Assembly: GCA_013397795.1 (NCBI GenBank)
Contig: VZTJ01002466.1
Span: 1,908,571 to 1,972,570 of the forward strand
Length of the DNA stretch: 64,000 bases
Source: Orthonyx spaldingii
Taxonomy: Eukaryota > Chordata > Aves > Passeriformes > Orthonychidae
Reading direction: 5' to 3'
Numbering within the stretch: the first letter of the stretch is position 1; every line of letters begins with the position of its first letter. Both the position numbers and the translations under genes were made by a program. Under the pieces are notes generated by a model. It did not search any database and was not told the DNA's origin. It was given only the letters and a program-made list of their open reading frames with translations. This document shows, one piece after another, positions 1 to 10,852 of the stretch.

Positions 1-1889
1 ATGCAAGAAAGGGTTCAATGGCAATTTATTTCACAGAGTTCTTGGCTTCACCATCAACAAAGTCAACAGCCCTCTGGGAGCCCTTTTCACACCCAGACAG
101 ACTGGGTATCATTGACATGTGGGGAATGACAAAGGATTACACCTGCAGAACAGGCTGGAAACTGGGAAGGGAACCAGCCTTGCTGAGCCAGAGCACACAG
201 TGTCAGATGGCATCCAGCAACAGCACACACAGCAGGGACATTGCCCTCCCAGTCCTTTTAAGGGCAGGAGGAAAAAGAAGTCACAAAGATCATCTTGTCT
301 GGCTGCTGGTTCAGCACACTTCATGGAGTTTCATCCAACAATTGCTGTGTTGGACAGGGGTGGGAAGGGTATCTCATGTACCTCACAAATGAACTTTGAA
401 CCAGCTGTATGCATAGGTACAAAAAGCTCCTTGAGGAAAGCATCCCATCCCAGTTGAAACACTGAAAAGGACAAAGGGCCAGCTGGTGTGGATTGTCCCT
501 GCTCTGCAAGGGAGCTATAGCAATGCACAGCAGCTGAGGAACTACACGCAAGTCCTGGTGAACTGACTGCTTTTTCCTCCAGCTTTCCCATGCATAAACA
601 TCTCCATTCCTTAATGTTCCTGCAACATTTTTCCTTGAAAATTTAGCCAGTAACATACAAGTGAAAAGTCTGCTAGTATGTTTCCCGTAATCCAGGGTAT
701 GCATCCAGACATTTTAAATACTTCACCGGGCCTTCAGCATGGAAGTTTTTCATCACCAAAGCCTGAAATTTTGTTTGCAAATTACCCCCATAGCCTTTGA
801 AAAGCCTGTGCCAGGAGACCTCCCTTAGAAGGCAGAGGCTTCAGGTTGTAGGGATGCGCCAATAAGAACTTCAATAGCAGATAACCAGATGCAAAGTCTG
901 TTTTCTGGCAGGTGGGTTTGTAAATCCAGCAGGGAATTTGCAATTAAAACAAAAAATAAAGATGTCCTCACCAACACGTTAAGAGGCAGGTAGCCTGGAA
1001 TTTCTCCCAATAAAGTACTAAAACAATACATGTGTGTATACATGCAGAATCAAGCAGCAAACATGCACAGCACATGCACAAATCTACTACAGACGTGAAA
1101 GGTAATAAAAATGGATGGATTCCTTCTAAACAATCCATTGCCACATAATGGACTGCATTAACATATGTATTAGTGGTTGATTATGGTAGATAGATTAGAT
1201 TAATATAAAAATACATGCACTTTTGAGACAGAAACACTGCATCAACCTGCATCTTATAGCCTAGTTTTCAAAGCTACTCTTCAGTCACAAACCCTCTGAG
1301 GACTAAAGGGCACCAAATGTTCACTATCAGCAAGTTACATTGCTCATCAAAACTGCATTGCAATCTATCTTAAGGTGGGGAAGATTTCTTGGGTTTGTCC
1401 CTCCAGTAAGCAGTCAGCTAACTCACTTTATCAGGAAACAGCAGTGGTGTTGCATGACCAAGTCTGGCAGGGATTCAGTCAGCTAACATGTAGGACATCA
1501 AGGCACATTACTGGACACGATCCTGTAACAGGAGTTTTCTTTGCCAATCCTAGAAAACAAAGTTTGGGAGACAGAGGAGAAAGTTAAAGGATTTGTTGAA
1601 TCCACCAGAAGAAGATTCACTGCAATAGGATATGCCCACAGAATGCTGTATTTGAGAGCTTGGTCAAAGAACAGCGTTTATTCTTCCTGTGCTTTCCTGG
1701 GCTCCAGCTGACACCTTGCTAACATTGCCCAGGGTACAGTTAAACCTTCTGAAAACCTTTACTTAAGGCAGGATAAATGGAAAAAGATTTCAGTGCGATA
1801 CCACAGGATGCCACTTATCAGCGTAACCTCAATTGCACACACCCAACATTATTTATTCGGACACACGATATATTTACATATCAGTGATG
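1..1889. other. Unique non-coding DNA left of the CpG island
   Basis: I see no exon, RNA gene or recognisable repeat here. The reading frames are short, overlap each other on both strands and resemble no protein I know. If the minus-strand splice donor in the neighbouring CpG island is real, this stretch would be the start of intron 1 of that gene, because such a gene would run leftwards out of the window. CpG frequency rises only from about 1890. Confidence 0.5.
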
Positions 1890-2272
1890 CCGTGCGCAAG
1901 GGTGGCGACTCCCCCAGACACCGGATCTCCGAGGTGGTCCCTAGGGCCTAAAAATGTTACACTCCGGCCGAGAGTTACTTGCTGAGTCAATCACCTCTTC
2001 CCCGCAGTGAAACCCAGCTCTCTCCGCTCCCGCCTTCCCACGAACAAACCATCTAGGAGCGCTCACAGACTGCAGGGCAGCAGAGCCACCGCTCCCGCCG
2101 CTGCCGCGGGCGGAGTGCTGCAACTTACTGCAAAATTCACTCGCAACTCGTGCCGCAAATGCACTCGCAACTCATGTGGCAGTTCACGGGAACGGCCGCC
2201 CAGCAGCCGCTCCCCCCTCGCGGGCCGCGGCTCCTCCCCGGGCGGACCCGCACGGGCTCCGCGCCCCCCGGA

Positions 2273-2294
2273 NNNNNNNNNNNNNNNNNNNNNN
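2273..2294. other. Assembly gap (22 N) in CpG island
   Basis: Twenty-two consecutive N bases lie in the most GC-rich part of the window. Such gaps usually mark sequence lost to GC bias, and the true length may differ. Any frame crossing it cannot be trusted. Confidence 0.98.
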
Positions 2295-2359
2295 CCCCGC
2301 GTCCCTCCCGCCCGCGCTCCCTCAGGCCCAAGGCGAGCCACCGCCGGCCCGACACTCAC

Positions 2360-2519
2360 GACGTGGCGGAGGACGCGGCCCCGGGGCGGGAGAGGCGCTG
2401 AGGCGGCGCTGGCGCGGCCCCCGCGGGCAGGGAAAGGCAGGGAAAGGCAGGGCCCTGGCCAGGGAAGAGCCCAGAGCAGGGAAGGATCAGAACGCCGGCG
2501 CCCCGCGGCCCCGCCACAT
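2360..2519 (-). other. Candidate non-coding first exon, minus strand
   Basis: The minus strand reads GCCACGTC|GTGAGTGTC, giving a good donor with the last exon base at 2360. Upstream on the same strand lie a CCAAT box (2567-2563) and GC boxes, at a sensible distance for a transcription start near 2520-2550. A long open frame crosses this exon but it has no ATG in frame; the one nearby ATG (2519-2517) opens a frame of only about ten codons. The exon would therefore be 5' untranslated, with coding exons to the left of the window. The transcription start is a guess and the exon is unproven. A random GTGAGT in GC-rich DNA is the alternative. Confidence 0.35.
2426..2452. repeat. Short GGCAGGGAAA tandem repeat
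   Basis: The unit GGCAGGGAAA occurs about two and a half times in a row within the CpG island. It is a simple GC-rich tandem repeat, and no function can be read from it. Confidence 0.7.
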
Positions 2520-2609
2520 GCCGCAGCCAAGCCCCGCCCGGCCTGCGCCCCCTCCGCGCCCCATTGGGCCGCCTCTCATTGCCCCGCCCCGGCCCCGCCC
2601 CGGCGGTGG

Positions 2610-2661
2610 CCCCGGAAAGGGCCCGGGAAGGCCCCGGGAAAGGCCCCGGGAAGGCGCCGGG
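2610..2661. repeat. GGCCCCGGGAA tandem repeat
   Basis: About four imperfect copies of an 11-12-bp unit (GGCCCCGGGAA(A)) lie head to tail, just upstream of the ETS/CRE-like motif on the plus strand. Each unit contains the palindrome CCCGGG. It could be a cluster of protein-binding sites in the promoter or simple slippage in GC-rich DNA. Confidence 0.7.
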
Positions 2662-2937
2662 GGCAGAGGGCGGGCGCTGCCGCGGAAGTGACGGGACCGC
2701 GGCCCCCGGGAGCCGGGGTGTGCTGTGTGTGAGTTACCCGCGGCTTAGGACTGGCGGGGGGTCCCTGGAGGTCTGGCCAGGGCACGACAGCGAGGAGCTG
2801 TGCTCACACGAGGCTGTTTTCCTTCTCCTCCTGCGTTTTCCGTACCGTGAATTCCGGCGTCAGCGGCGCGGGTCGTGGCACAGCAGCAGGAGCGGCTTTG
2901 GCAGAGCTCCCGTTGATGCCAACCCGTTTCCAGCTCT

Positions 2938-3037
2938 GAGCAGCCTGGTCTAGTGGGAGGTGTCCCTGCCCATGGCAGGGGGCTGGAACTGGATGAGCCT
3001 TAAAGCCCCTTCCAACCCAAACCGTTCTATGGTTCAT
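2938..3037 (+). mobile_element. CR1 LINE, 3' tail fragment
   Basis: The segment carries the well-known CR1 3' end: AGCCTGGTCTAGTGG, then CCTGCCCATGGCAGG, then CCCTTCCAACCC and a decayed ATTCTATG terminal repeat. It is strongly 5' truncated, as usual for CR1, and contains only 3' untranslated sequence. It lies at the edge of the CpG island on the plus strand. Confidence 0.9.
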
Positions 3038-3326
3038 AATCACCACCCAGCAGAAAAAAAAATAGATAAGTGTGCTGGCTAACAGCGTCTTGCTACCCTG
3101 GAGTATGAAAAACACACATTCCACCATAATCCAGACATAACTGTTCTCATATGTGTAAGTCTCTGTTGTACTGGACATGCCAGTCCACTAGCCACAGTAT
3201 TGTTTAGACAGAGAATGCCGCTGAAATAAATTCTAAATCAAAGACCAGAAATCAGATCTTTGACAATCGTTTTGCTGTTTTTAATGTTGCTGTCTATGGC
3301 AAAAGTTTGCACACCAGCAGCCCGTG

Positions 3327-3371
3327 CCCCCCCCCCCCCCCCCCCCCCCACCGGCGCACCANNNNCCCCCC
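3327..3371. repeat. C23 homopolymer plus adjoining 4-N gap
   Basis: Twenty-three C in a row (3327-3349) are followed by a short GC-rich spacer, four N (3362-3365) and six more C. The minus strand would be a G-tract able to form G-quadruplexes. Sequencing through such tracts is unreliable, so both the run length and the gap size are doubtful. Confidence 0.9.
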
Positions 3372-3617
3372 AGCTTCGGGCAAACCCTACAGCAACAGAG
3401 ATTTGACTCTTTTATATACCATGTACTGCCCTTGTATGTACAGAGACATACATGATATAAATACCTGAGCTGCACTCTGACTTGTGGAGCTGGCTCCATG
3501 AAATGGCATCAGGTGCCGGACTTCCAAGAAACCACGGGTGACCATTTCAGAGCAAGCACACTGTCTCCTGAATTCAGCTCCTTTGGGTTACTTCCAGATT
3601 GCACAAAGAAGAGAGAC

Positions 3618-3840
3618 ATTAGACATTGGAAGAAATTCTTTGCTGTGGGGGTGGTGAGTCAGTGGATCAGTTCTCCCAGAGAAGCTGTGGATGCCCCATC
3701 CCTGGAAGTGTTCAAGGCCAGGCTGGATGGAGCCCTGAACAACCTGGTCTAGTGGAAGGTGTCACTGCCCATGGCAGGGGGGTTGGAATGGAATGATCTT
3801 TAAAATCTCTTCCAACTGAAAGCATTCTGTGATGCTATGA
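3618..3840 (+). mobile_element. CR1 LINE, 3' fragment
   Basis: The end of CR1 ORF2 is readable in one frame (KKFFAVGVV, then REAVDAPSLEVFKARLDGAL), followed by the 3' untranslated hallmark ACCTGGTCTAGTGGAAGG, CTGCCCATGGCAGGG, CTCTTCCAACTG and the terminal ATTCTGTGATGCTATGA. It is 5' truncated. The sequence just upstream (3500-3617) may be a more decayed part of the same copy. It has the same orientation as the CR1 tail at 2.94 kb but is a separate insertion, because both have their own 3' ends. Confidence 0.92.
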
Positions 3841-6800
3841 AAAAAAGAGTCATCAAAAAAAAGGTGCAGAAACCAGCCTCATGCACCCACAGACACAGTC
3901 CAGACTGTGGGATGCTTCACACAGTAAATGTACCATTAAACAGGTGAGGAAGGAATCCTTGTTCCCTCAAATCATGTATGGATTTGTCTGCTACTGCTAA
4001 TCTGGCCATAGATGAAAGCGATGCCAAAATCATTCACACATCCCAATGTAATTTTAGAACACAAAAATTTGCTTTTCAAAATGAGCAGTGAGGAGGAGGA
4101 GGCGTAGGAGCTGAAACCCTGGTCCATCAGTTAATTAAAAATAGACAAAATGCAAAGCTGGCCAGCACTCTACATTAAGTACTCCATTTAAAGCATGTCT
4201 GTCTGTATACATTGTATAGATATATCCTTCCATCATTCATGTAAGATACCAGCATTTACTCAAATATTCCCTCCCCTCCTTTCCAGAGGAGAAGGAAGGG
4301 AGAAGGAAGCTCTGCAATGTAAGAGAATTCGAAGAGACAGTTGAAGGGGGGAGGGGGACTGTCTGCTGTAGAACAGATTATCTGGCAGGACCAAGCACAA
4401 TGGTAAAGGAAATACTGTGGAGCTCTTGAGCAAAGCAGGAGGGCGTGTGGCCCTTAGGGTTGGTGTAGTGGAAAACAAGCACATTTCTGGGAAAAACAGT
4501 CCCAGGAGGAAAAAAAATGCCCATAGAGAAGTCCAGATGTGTGATGTGAAAGCACAGGCACTGAAAATAAGCTGTGATCGCACAGTCAAAGAGAACGGGA
4601 TGTCTTGAATGTGCCCTCACGCGCCTGTCTCCCTACAATGCATGGAGAAAGGCAGTTGGGCTGTTTCATTTGAGACACCCAGAGGACATAATCTTGAAGT
4701 GTTTAGAGATCTTTGCAACTTTACATGTCTCGTGTGAAAAGCCAGGGTGCTAAGACATGCTTGCAATAGCAGGCTTTCATAGAATATAAATGAGCTTTCA
4801 GTTGGTTCGCATTTATTCCAGATTGTCAGGAGAGTAGAGATTATGGGATATAACAAAATGCTATCAAAGGGTTTTGGGCTGGAGGTGCAGGAAAGGAGAT
4901 TTTAGGGTACTAGTTTAAACACAAATGGCTTCAGTGTAGTCAAGCTATGTCCCAGACATTAACCCATTCAGGGACTTTGCACTGGCTGAGCTGGAGACCA
5001 AAAGGCAGATCTGTGTTATTTCTTAAACACATTTCTGTTTTAAGAACAGATGGTGATTTGAATGGGGAATGTTTGCTCTTCTGGACTATTCAAATAAACG
5101 TAGCCAGTTGATGCAAATTAAAGAATAGTCATACATCTCCTTTTATGTCTAAGAAAATGTGGAACTACATTAAAACATGTAAATGGTTGAAACTCCCTGC
5201 CCTGTATTGTAATGGCCCATTTTGTCCAGTGCCAAGAGAGGTTCCCCCAGGGAAGCATCATCTTTCCAGCTCTGTGTGTGGTACATACAAGCTGCTGTAA
5301 CTGAGTTTTAACTTGGTGTAGGCCAGATTCACCTCTGGTATAAACTCCAGTCATAATTAAGCAAAGAAGCTATTTAGCCTGCTATTATTTTTTCTGATAA
5401 CCATCTTCTCATGGAGGACATGCCTGTGCCAACTCTCAGGCTGTGATTAGGGAAGAATCTGGCTAGAACTGTTGACAATATGTTTGCACAGTACTAAATA
5501 CCATTTAATATGATCTGTAAATATTTACACTTGGAGGAAGAGATTTGCTCTTTGCATAGTTTGCATGCTGGCATCTGCTAGACTGAATAAATTACTGATA
5601 AAAATCACATAGTGAAAAAAAATTTGATGATTCTTTGGAGCTTTTATTTTTAAGGACAATAGTGTGATAAGGAAATGCATTCATTGGAAATTACATTCTC
5701 TGCAAAATATCAATGCTGGGATAGGCACTACTGCTCTGTGCCACTGAGGCAGCACAGACTGCAGGAGCGCTGGTGTTCCTAGGCTGACAGAAGAGACATT
5801 TTAGTTGGGGAAAGAGAGTCCTTGTTCTCCAGCTGCCAAGTGTACAATGACTTGCTTTGGTATGACAGTCTTGAAGGGATTTGGATTTCTTTCTGATCCT
5901 GCATCTTTCCCAGCCCTGAATTCAGTCCCACCAAGTCATGAGTCTGGCCAGCTCTTGAATTTTTGAGTCTTTTCAGAGCATTCTAGCTTTCTCAAGCAAA
6001 ATACTACATACAAATCTTGACTATCATTTTAAATTGGCTTTGGTGTATGTGAGAAAACATATGGAAATGTGAAACAAGTGCCCTTAAAAGTGATAATGTG
6101 GATAAACTTATCTAAATTTCAGTGAGATTAACTCCTCATATTTGAGCAGAGGAGTTCCCATCCACTGATATTAGTCACTTAAAAGTCAAATTTCATAATT
6201 AAATCACAAATGCTCTTTTTAAACTTATTTTAAAGCTGAGATTCTCATGTAATTTAATTTTAACAATATACACCCAATTAAAGAATTGGTCACAAGGAGA
6301 GACCATCAAGTTACCTGGATTTTTAATTACTGTAAAGCACTAAATGCACGCAGCAGCTACAAATTATCTTCTCTGTGCATCTGCAGAACGTTACAACCAC
6401 GGATATAACATTACTCGGGACCCATCAGGATGCTCCTGTTAATGTCCAAACTCCTAAAGCTGTGCCACTGGCACCACGTTACTGCAGCTTTGCCATGAAA
6501 AATGCATGCCACACTCTGCCAGAAATCATTCCCCTCGGAAGCCATGGGACTCTCTGAAGCACGAGTTAAATATACATTACCTCCTCACAGAAGCAGCCTG
6601 AAAGATATTTCTAGCAGCGCGTTGTCAGATGTGTGTTGTACCTGACATCGTGGAGCAATATGTTGCAATGTCCTGCACTCAGCTATCTTTACTCAGATAT
6701 CTTTCTACCTCTTCCATCTTTTAACTAAATCTGGGCTGAAAATTGAGAGAACCTGTGCTTGGGACCAAAGAGAGCCACAAACTGCACAAGAGGTAGGGCA

Positions 6801-9800
6801 GAAAGAGGGTGTCAGAAAATTGTTAAAATTGCTTTTAACACATGGCACAAGGCAGAAAGCAGCTCTTGAGAAGTTTCTAACCACAGCCCCACCGTTTTGC
6901 CCTGCCAGCACACTGCAGCCAGGAAAATCTCTTAGCCAAGCACAAATGCATGCTTCTTTCGTGGCAGATGTTGTGAAGCCTGGATGGGAGTGCTGTCGTA
7001 GCTCACCTCTGGGCTGCAGTTGGCAGCTGTGCTCCACTTATGTGGCCTGTACACAGTTCAGCAGGCAATGCTGCCAAGCTATACCTATATGTCCTGCAGG
7101 GTTATGTAATAAACCAGAACCGGAGCTTGCCAGATGAATTCATTCCAATTCCCAAACGTCCAAATCCAAGCTCGTTGGCTGTCCTAGCGTTTGGATTTCT
7201 CGTGACGCAGAGACTCCAAGATCACCACAAGGGGGAGGATGTGGTGTGTTCTGCTTCTGGTTTGTAATGCGCGTGTTGAGAGAGATGTGGGACTTGTCTG
7301 ATGCTTATTGTACAGACGCACACAAGAGCTGGTCCTCACTTGCGAAACACCGTTCTGATGGAGAGCAGACAGGCTTTGCTTCACTAATGGGGGTGGAAAA
7401 CACTTGCAGTGAGTTAACTGATTAATTTTTCCTAAGGAAAAGGGAAACGTGCTGCGGCTGGTCAGTACAACCTGCCTTGTCCACACAAAGATTTTCTGCA
7501 CGCCCCTCCTGGCATAGGTGTGACTGTGCAGGGAAGCAGAAGGGCCGGGAGGACAGATCAGAATGACCACTCCAGGGATACAGTTAATTCTCATGAGAGC
7601 TGCTGTTGACCTGGTTTCTGCTCCGCTCTGTTTAGCTCATCCATAAGGATTTCTGACTCATGCTAGAATGCTTCGCACTGGCTGCTTCCTTTTTCACAGA
7701 ACAGCCCAAGCTGGTGCAAAGAATGTATTTGGGAACAAGAGGTAACCCCTTCAGACAGTAATGCTGGAAAATCAACATAAGCAAGAATCCGTACAGTGGG
7801 GGAAAGGGGGAATTGGGTGGGGTGGCAGAGAACAGGGAGCTGCCATTCTGGAAAGAAAAAAAAAGTCATAATGACAGTAGCTATCAAATCGCATCTTTGC
7901 CTAGAGCTATGCCAGGAGAATTTTTAACTTGATGGATTAGGAGTGCATAAAAATAATAACCTGGAACTTGAGCCTATATCCTTTATGCTGGAAGCAGGGG
8001 TTTTCTTGCTTGAAAAGATAATCAATAATAAGAAGTCAAGCTTAAATGCTACTTTTCCAATCTAATAGATGGCAGACTGCACCACACCTGATTTTAAGTG
8101 CAACGTATTCAAGTCAAACACAGGACTTCCTGCTTCAGTCCTCCTCCTCCTCCCTCCTCACACCACAAACCAGGATCTTGATCCAGTGCCAAAAACATCT
8201 GAAGATTATGTACAGGTGAAGCCAGAACTGGCTGAATGCTCTGCAAATATTGCTATGCATGGGTTTTTTGCTATATTTTCAGCCTACATCTGTACAAGAA
8301 TGGGTTTGCCGATGAATTTTCCATCATTTTCTCTCTACTTGCCACCTTAACAGCAGCCTCCATTGAGCCACCAACCTTCTGGCTTAGACAGGCACAGAAG
8401 CAAGAGGCTGTAGTTCTTTGCATAACTCAAAGAAACAAAGATCATTAAAAAAATGCCACACAGTGTTGCTGTCAGCCTTGTGTCTGGTGACGTTTCTGCA
8501 GGACACCATTCTGACCACCACCTTTCCACTGCAGGGTTTGTAGCTGCAATATTAAAACAGGAGGTGATCAGGAACCTGCACGAATGAACTCAGTGTGGAG
8601 CAGGTGTGGTTTTGGTTTGTCCTGCTACAAAAGAAAAAAGCTAGTTATTTTAAGATAAAGCCTTTTGACTAGATTCAGACAAATTCTGAGGCATCCCTGC
8701 ATAGAAAGAGGCACTGTATTATTACCAAGCCATCACAGTCTGTACCTGAAGATTTTGTTAAAAAAAGAAAAATCACCCCAAACAAACCACACAACAGTCT
8801 AAATAGTAGAAACTCTGATGGAAGAACAGGGTAACTGCTCTAATGATACAGTACATGCATAAACACCCACATCTTTTTAAACAAGAGTCCATGCAGTGTC
8901 CACACAGGCTGGAGGAGAGCAATGCGTGGTGCCAGTCTCCTCCTGGGATCAGCTCCAGACGGGGCAAGAGAGGGCAGTTAACCATCAGCATACTTTCTGG
9001 TGCTTCATTTCCTAAATAATCATCTCTTTAGTGAGCTGAGAGCTGATCACTAATGGTGCCGTATGAGGGTTTCACCCCAGCCTGCCCAGGACACTGTGGC
9101 TTTCCCTGCCATGACTCAGGACTGCCAAAAAGCCTCAAAGAAGGAGTGGGGTAGTGGTAGGAGATAACAGAGATAGCCTGAAGACCAGTGGACTGAAAGC
9201 CTGAAAAGCAGGCTAGACAAGGAGATGCAGGGACACCTCTGAGGGTGGCTTAAGGACTGATTCCCTTTTCCAGAGCCTGTGAGGAAGCAGAAAAGGGTTA
9301 AAGCATCTTCTGCTCACTGCTTTTTCTGCTTGATTGACCTATTGCCATCCTGTCAGCCAAAATGAATGTCTTTGATATAAGCCCACCCTCATGCCACTTT
9401 GGTGACAGACCATCTCCTCCTGCTGTACCAGATCTCCTGCACATCTCCACGGAGCAGCTGCTATTAAGTACTTGGAGGCTGTCCAAGGGGGCAGTGCAAT
9501 GTGGGAGCAGGCTGGCAGGGGAGGCTTGCTCAGTGCCCCACCAACTGTTGTACATTTCCGAGGCAAGATGGGATGTTTCGTGCCTGTCCCCACCACAGCT
9601 CTGCCACACAGCACCAAAACAACCTGAGTTTCAGATTGCAACCTGTGCTGCTTGCAAGGTTCCCCAGGCTGCTGGAGTCACAGAAAATGGGCCTCCATTG
9701 ATACCTACACTCCCAAAGACCACTTCACACAAACCATGCAGAACAAGAGACTGTCACCAGCTACTGCTTCTGTTGCTTTTCCTTCAGCTTGGTGTGTCCT

Positions 9801-10735
9801 TCTGCCCCTTTCCTCCATAGTGACGCCTTCAGAACTAGCAAGGTGCTTTTCAATGAACTTCCAAGTGCTTGATCTTACAGCTGCACTGTGATCTCTGGTC
9901 ATAGCAGTGTCTCTTCTGCCTCTCTCAAGCTGACAGAAGGTGTGCACTGCCTCCATCCTTACAACTAGGCCATTTAACTCTGAAACCTAGCGGTAATCAC
10001 TGCAAGATGTCAGTTGTTCAGAGGTGGCACCCAGCTGCTCAAATGTGAAAAGACACTACTACTTTCTTACCCTGAAACCACACACCTAGATAATGGTAGA
10101 AAAAGTAGAAATGTTTCCAAAAAATATACACACTGAAATACATCCATGTCCCTAAACCATCAGTGGACTTCTTTGGCTTCCTCGGCTTCACATCTTTTAC
10201 TTTCATTAAGATGACAGACTTGATGTGAATGCAGAGTGTGGTACTGCCTAACACAACAGCAAACTACAAGTATGCAAATGTCCATATTAGTGGGGCAAAA
10301 TTTCTGTTGCCCTTTATAAGAATAAGTGTTGCTTTCTAAATGGCACTAAAATGTGTGTTCTTATACTGAAAAACACATTCACTATACCAGAGATCACCAT
10401 CTGTCAGCATTCATGTTCAGGTCTTCAGAGAATCACCCTGGAAACAGAAAACAACCACTTGGCAAACATTGACTCATACCAACCCATGGAGATCTGCTTG
10501 TCCACAGGGCAAATAATAGTTTCTGCATATACAAAAGACAGAGGCACAGTCATCAGAGATCTCTCCCTGGTCATCCCTTTTTCATGTGGCCATCCTGTCT
10601 CTGAGGTTTTTCTGTTAATAGCCAAGTTTAAAGTGCCCTTGCAATGGCTGATCCTATTGACTCCTTGGACGTAAACGTAGAGCTAAGACCCTCCAGACAG
10701 AACAGCATGGAAGGGGAGGTACGTTGTGGTAAATG
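3841..10735. other. Unique, mostly AT-rich non-coding DNA
   Basis: No recognisable exon, tRNA, CR1 copy or LTR was found in about 6.9 kb. A small A/C-rich tract lies at 8757-8797. The AT-rich part around 6230-6420 has repeated TTAAT/AATTA cores and could be a conserved non-coding element, but this is only an impression. Open frames reach about 136 codons without resembling a known protein. Confidence 0.5.
8757..8797 (+). repeat. A/C-rich low-complexity tract
   Basis: An A run followed by CCCCAAACAAACC-type sequence. It resembles the A/C-rich tracts further right in the window. Confidence 0.6.
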
Positions 10736-10852
10736 TATATCCATGGTCTCCAAACTTTTTTGATCTTGCATACCACTATCAGTAAAAAAGTTTTGAATAC
10801 TCTTGTGCACCCCATGGGCTGCATGCACCCCACTTTGGAGACCACTGATATA
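10736..10852. mobile_element. Short hAT-like (MITE-type) element
   Basis: The ends form an imperfect inverted repeat of 19 bp: TATATCCATGGTCTCCAAA on the left and, on the opposite strand, TATATCAGTGGTCTCCAAA on the right, matching at 17 of 19 positions. The CAGTGGTCTCCAAA terminus followed by CTTTTTTGATC resembles the CAGTGGTTCTCAAACTTTTT ends of non-autonomous hAT (Charlie-type) elements. The interior of about 80 bp cannot code. A clean 8-bp target duplication is not visible, so the family assignment is tentative. Confidence 0.5.

Larger units (their letters stand above)
1890..2930. promoter_or_regulatory. CpG island, probable (possibly bidirectional) promoter
   Basis: This is the only very GC- and CpG-rich stretch of the window. 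It contains a run of GC boxes (CCCCGCCCC type, about 2581-2606), a CCAAT box readable on the minus strand (2567-2563) and an ETS/CRE-like GCGGAAGTGACG motif (2682-2693) typical of housekeeping promoters. A GTGAGT splice donor occurs on the minus strand at 2359-2354 and a weaker GTGAGT on the plus strand at 2729-2734, so transcripts could leave in both directions. CpG islands of this kind usually mark vertebrate promoters. The promoter call is therefore likely, while the direction and the gene are inferred and unknown. A 22-N gap lies inside. No open frame with an ATG start and a credible protein was found within it. Confidence 0.75.

Noticed and set aside
2063..2732. Long overlapping frames on both strands in the CpG island
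   Set aside because: They are rich in A, G, P and R on both strands, cross the N gap and (on the minus strand) start at TTG rather than ATG. GC-rich DNA has few stops, so these are composition artefacts.
3900..3960. CAG|GTGAGG as a splice donor near 3946
   Set aside because: A good donor consensus, but no acceptor or open exon is seen before it; such sequences occur by chance every few kb.
9362..9820. 152-codon plus-strand frame beginning with ATG
   Set aside because: Low similarity to any known protein, with a poly-leucine stretch from CTG/CTT-like sequence. Frames on the other strand are equally long.
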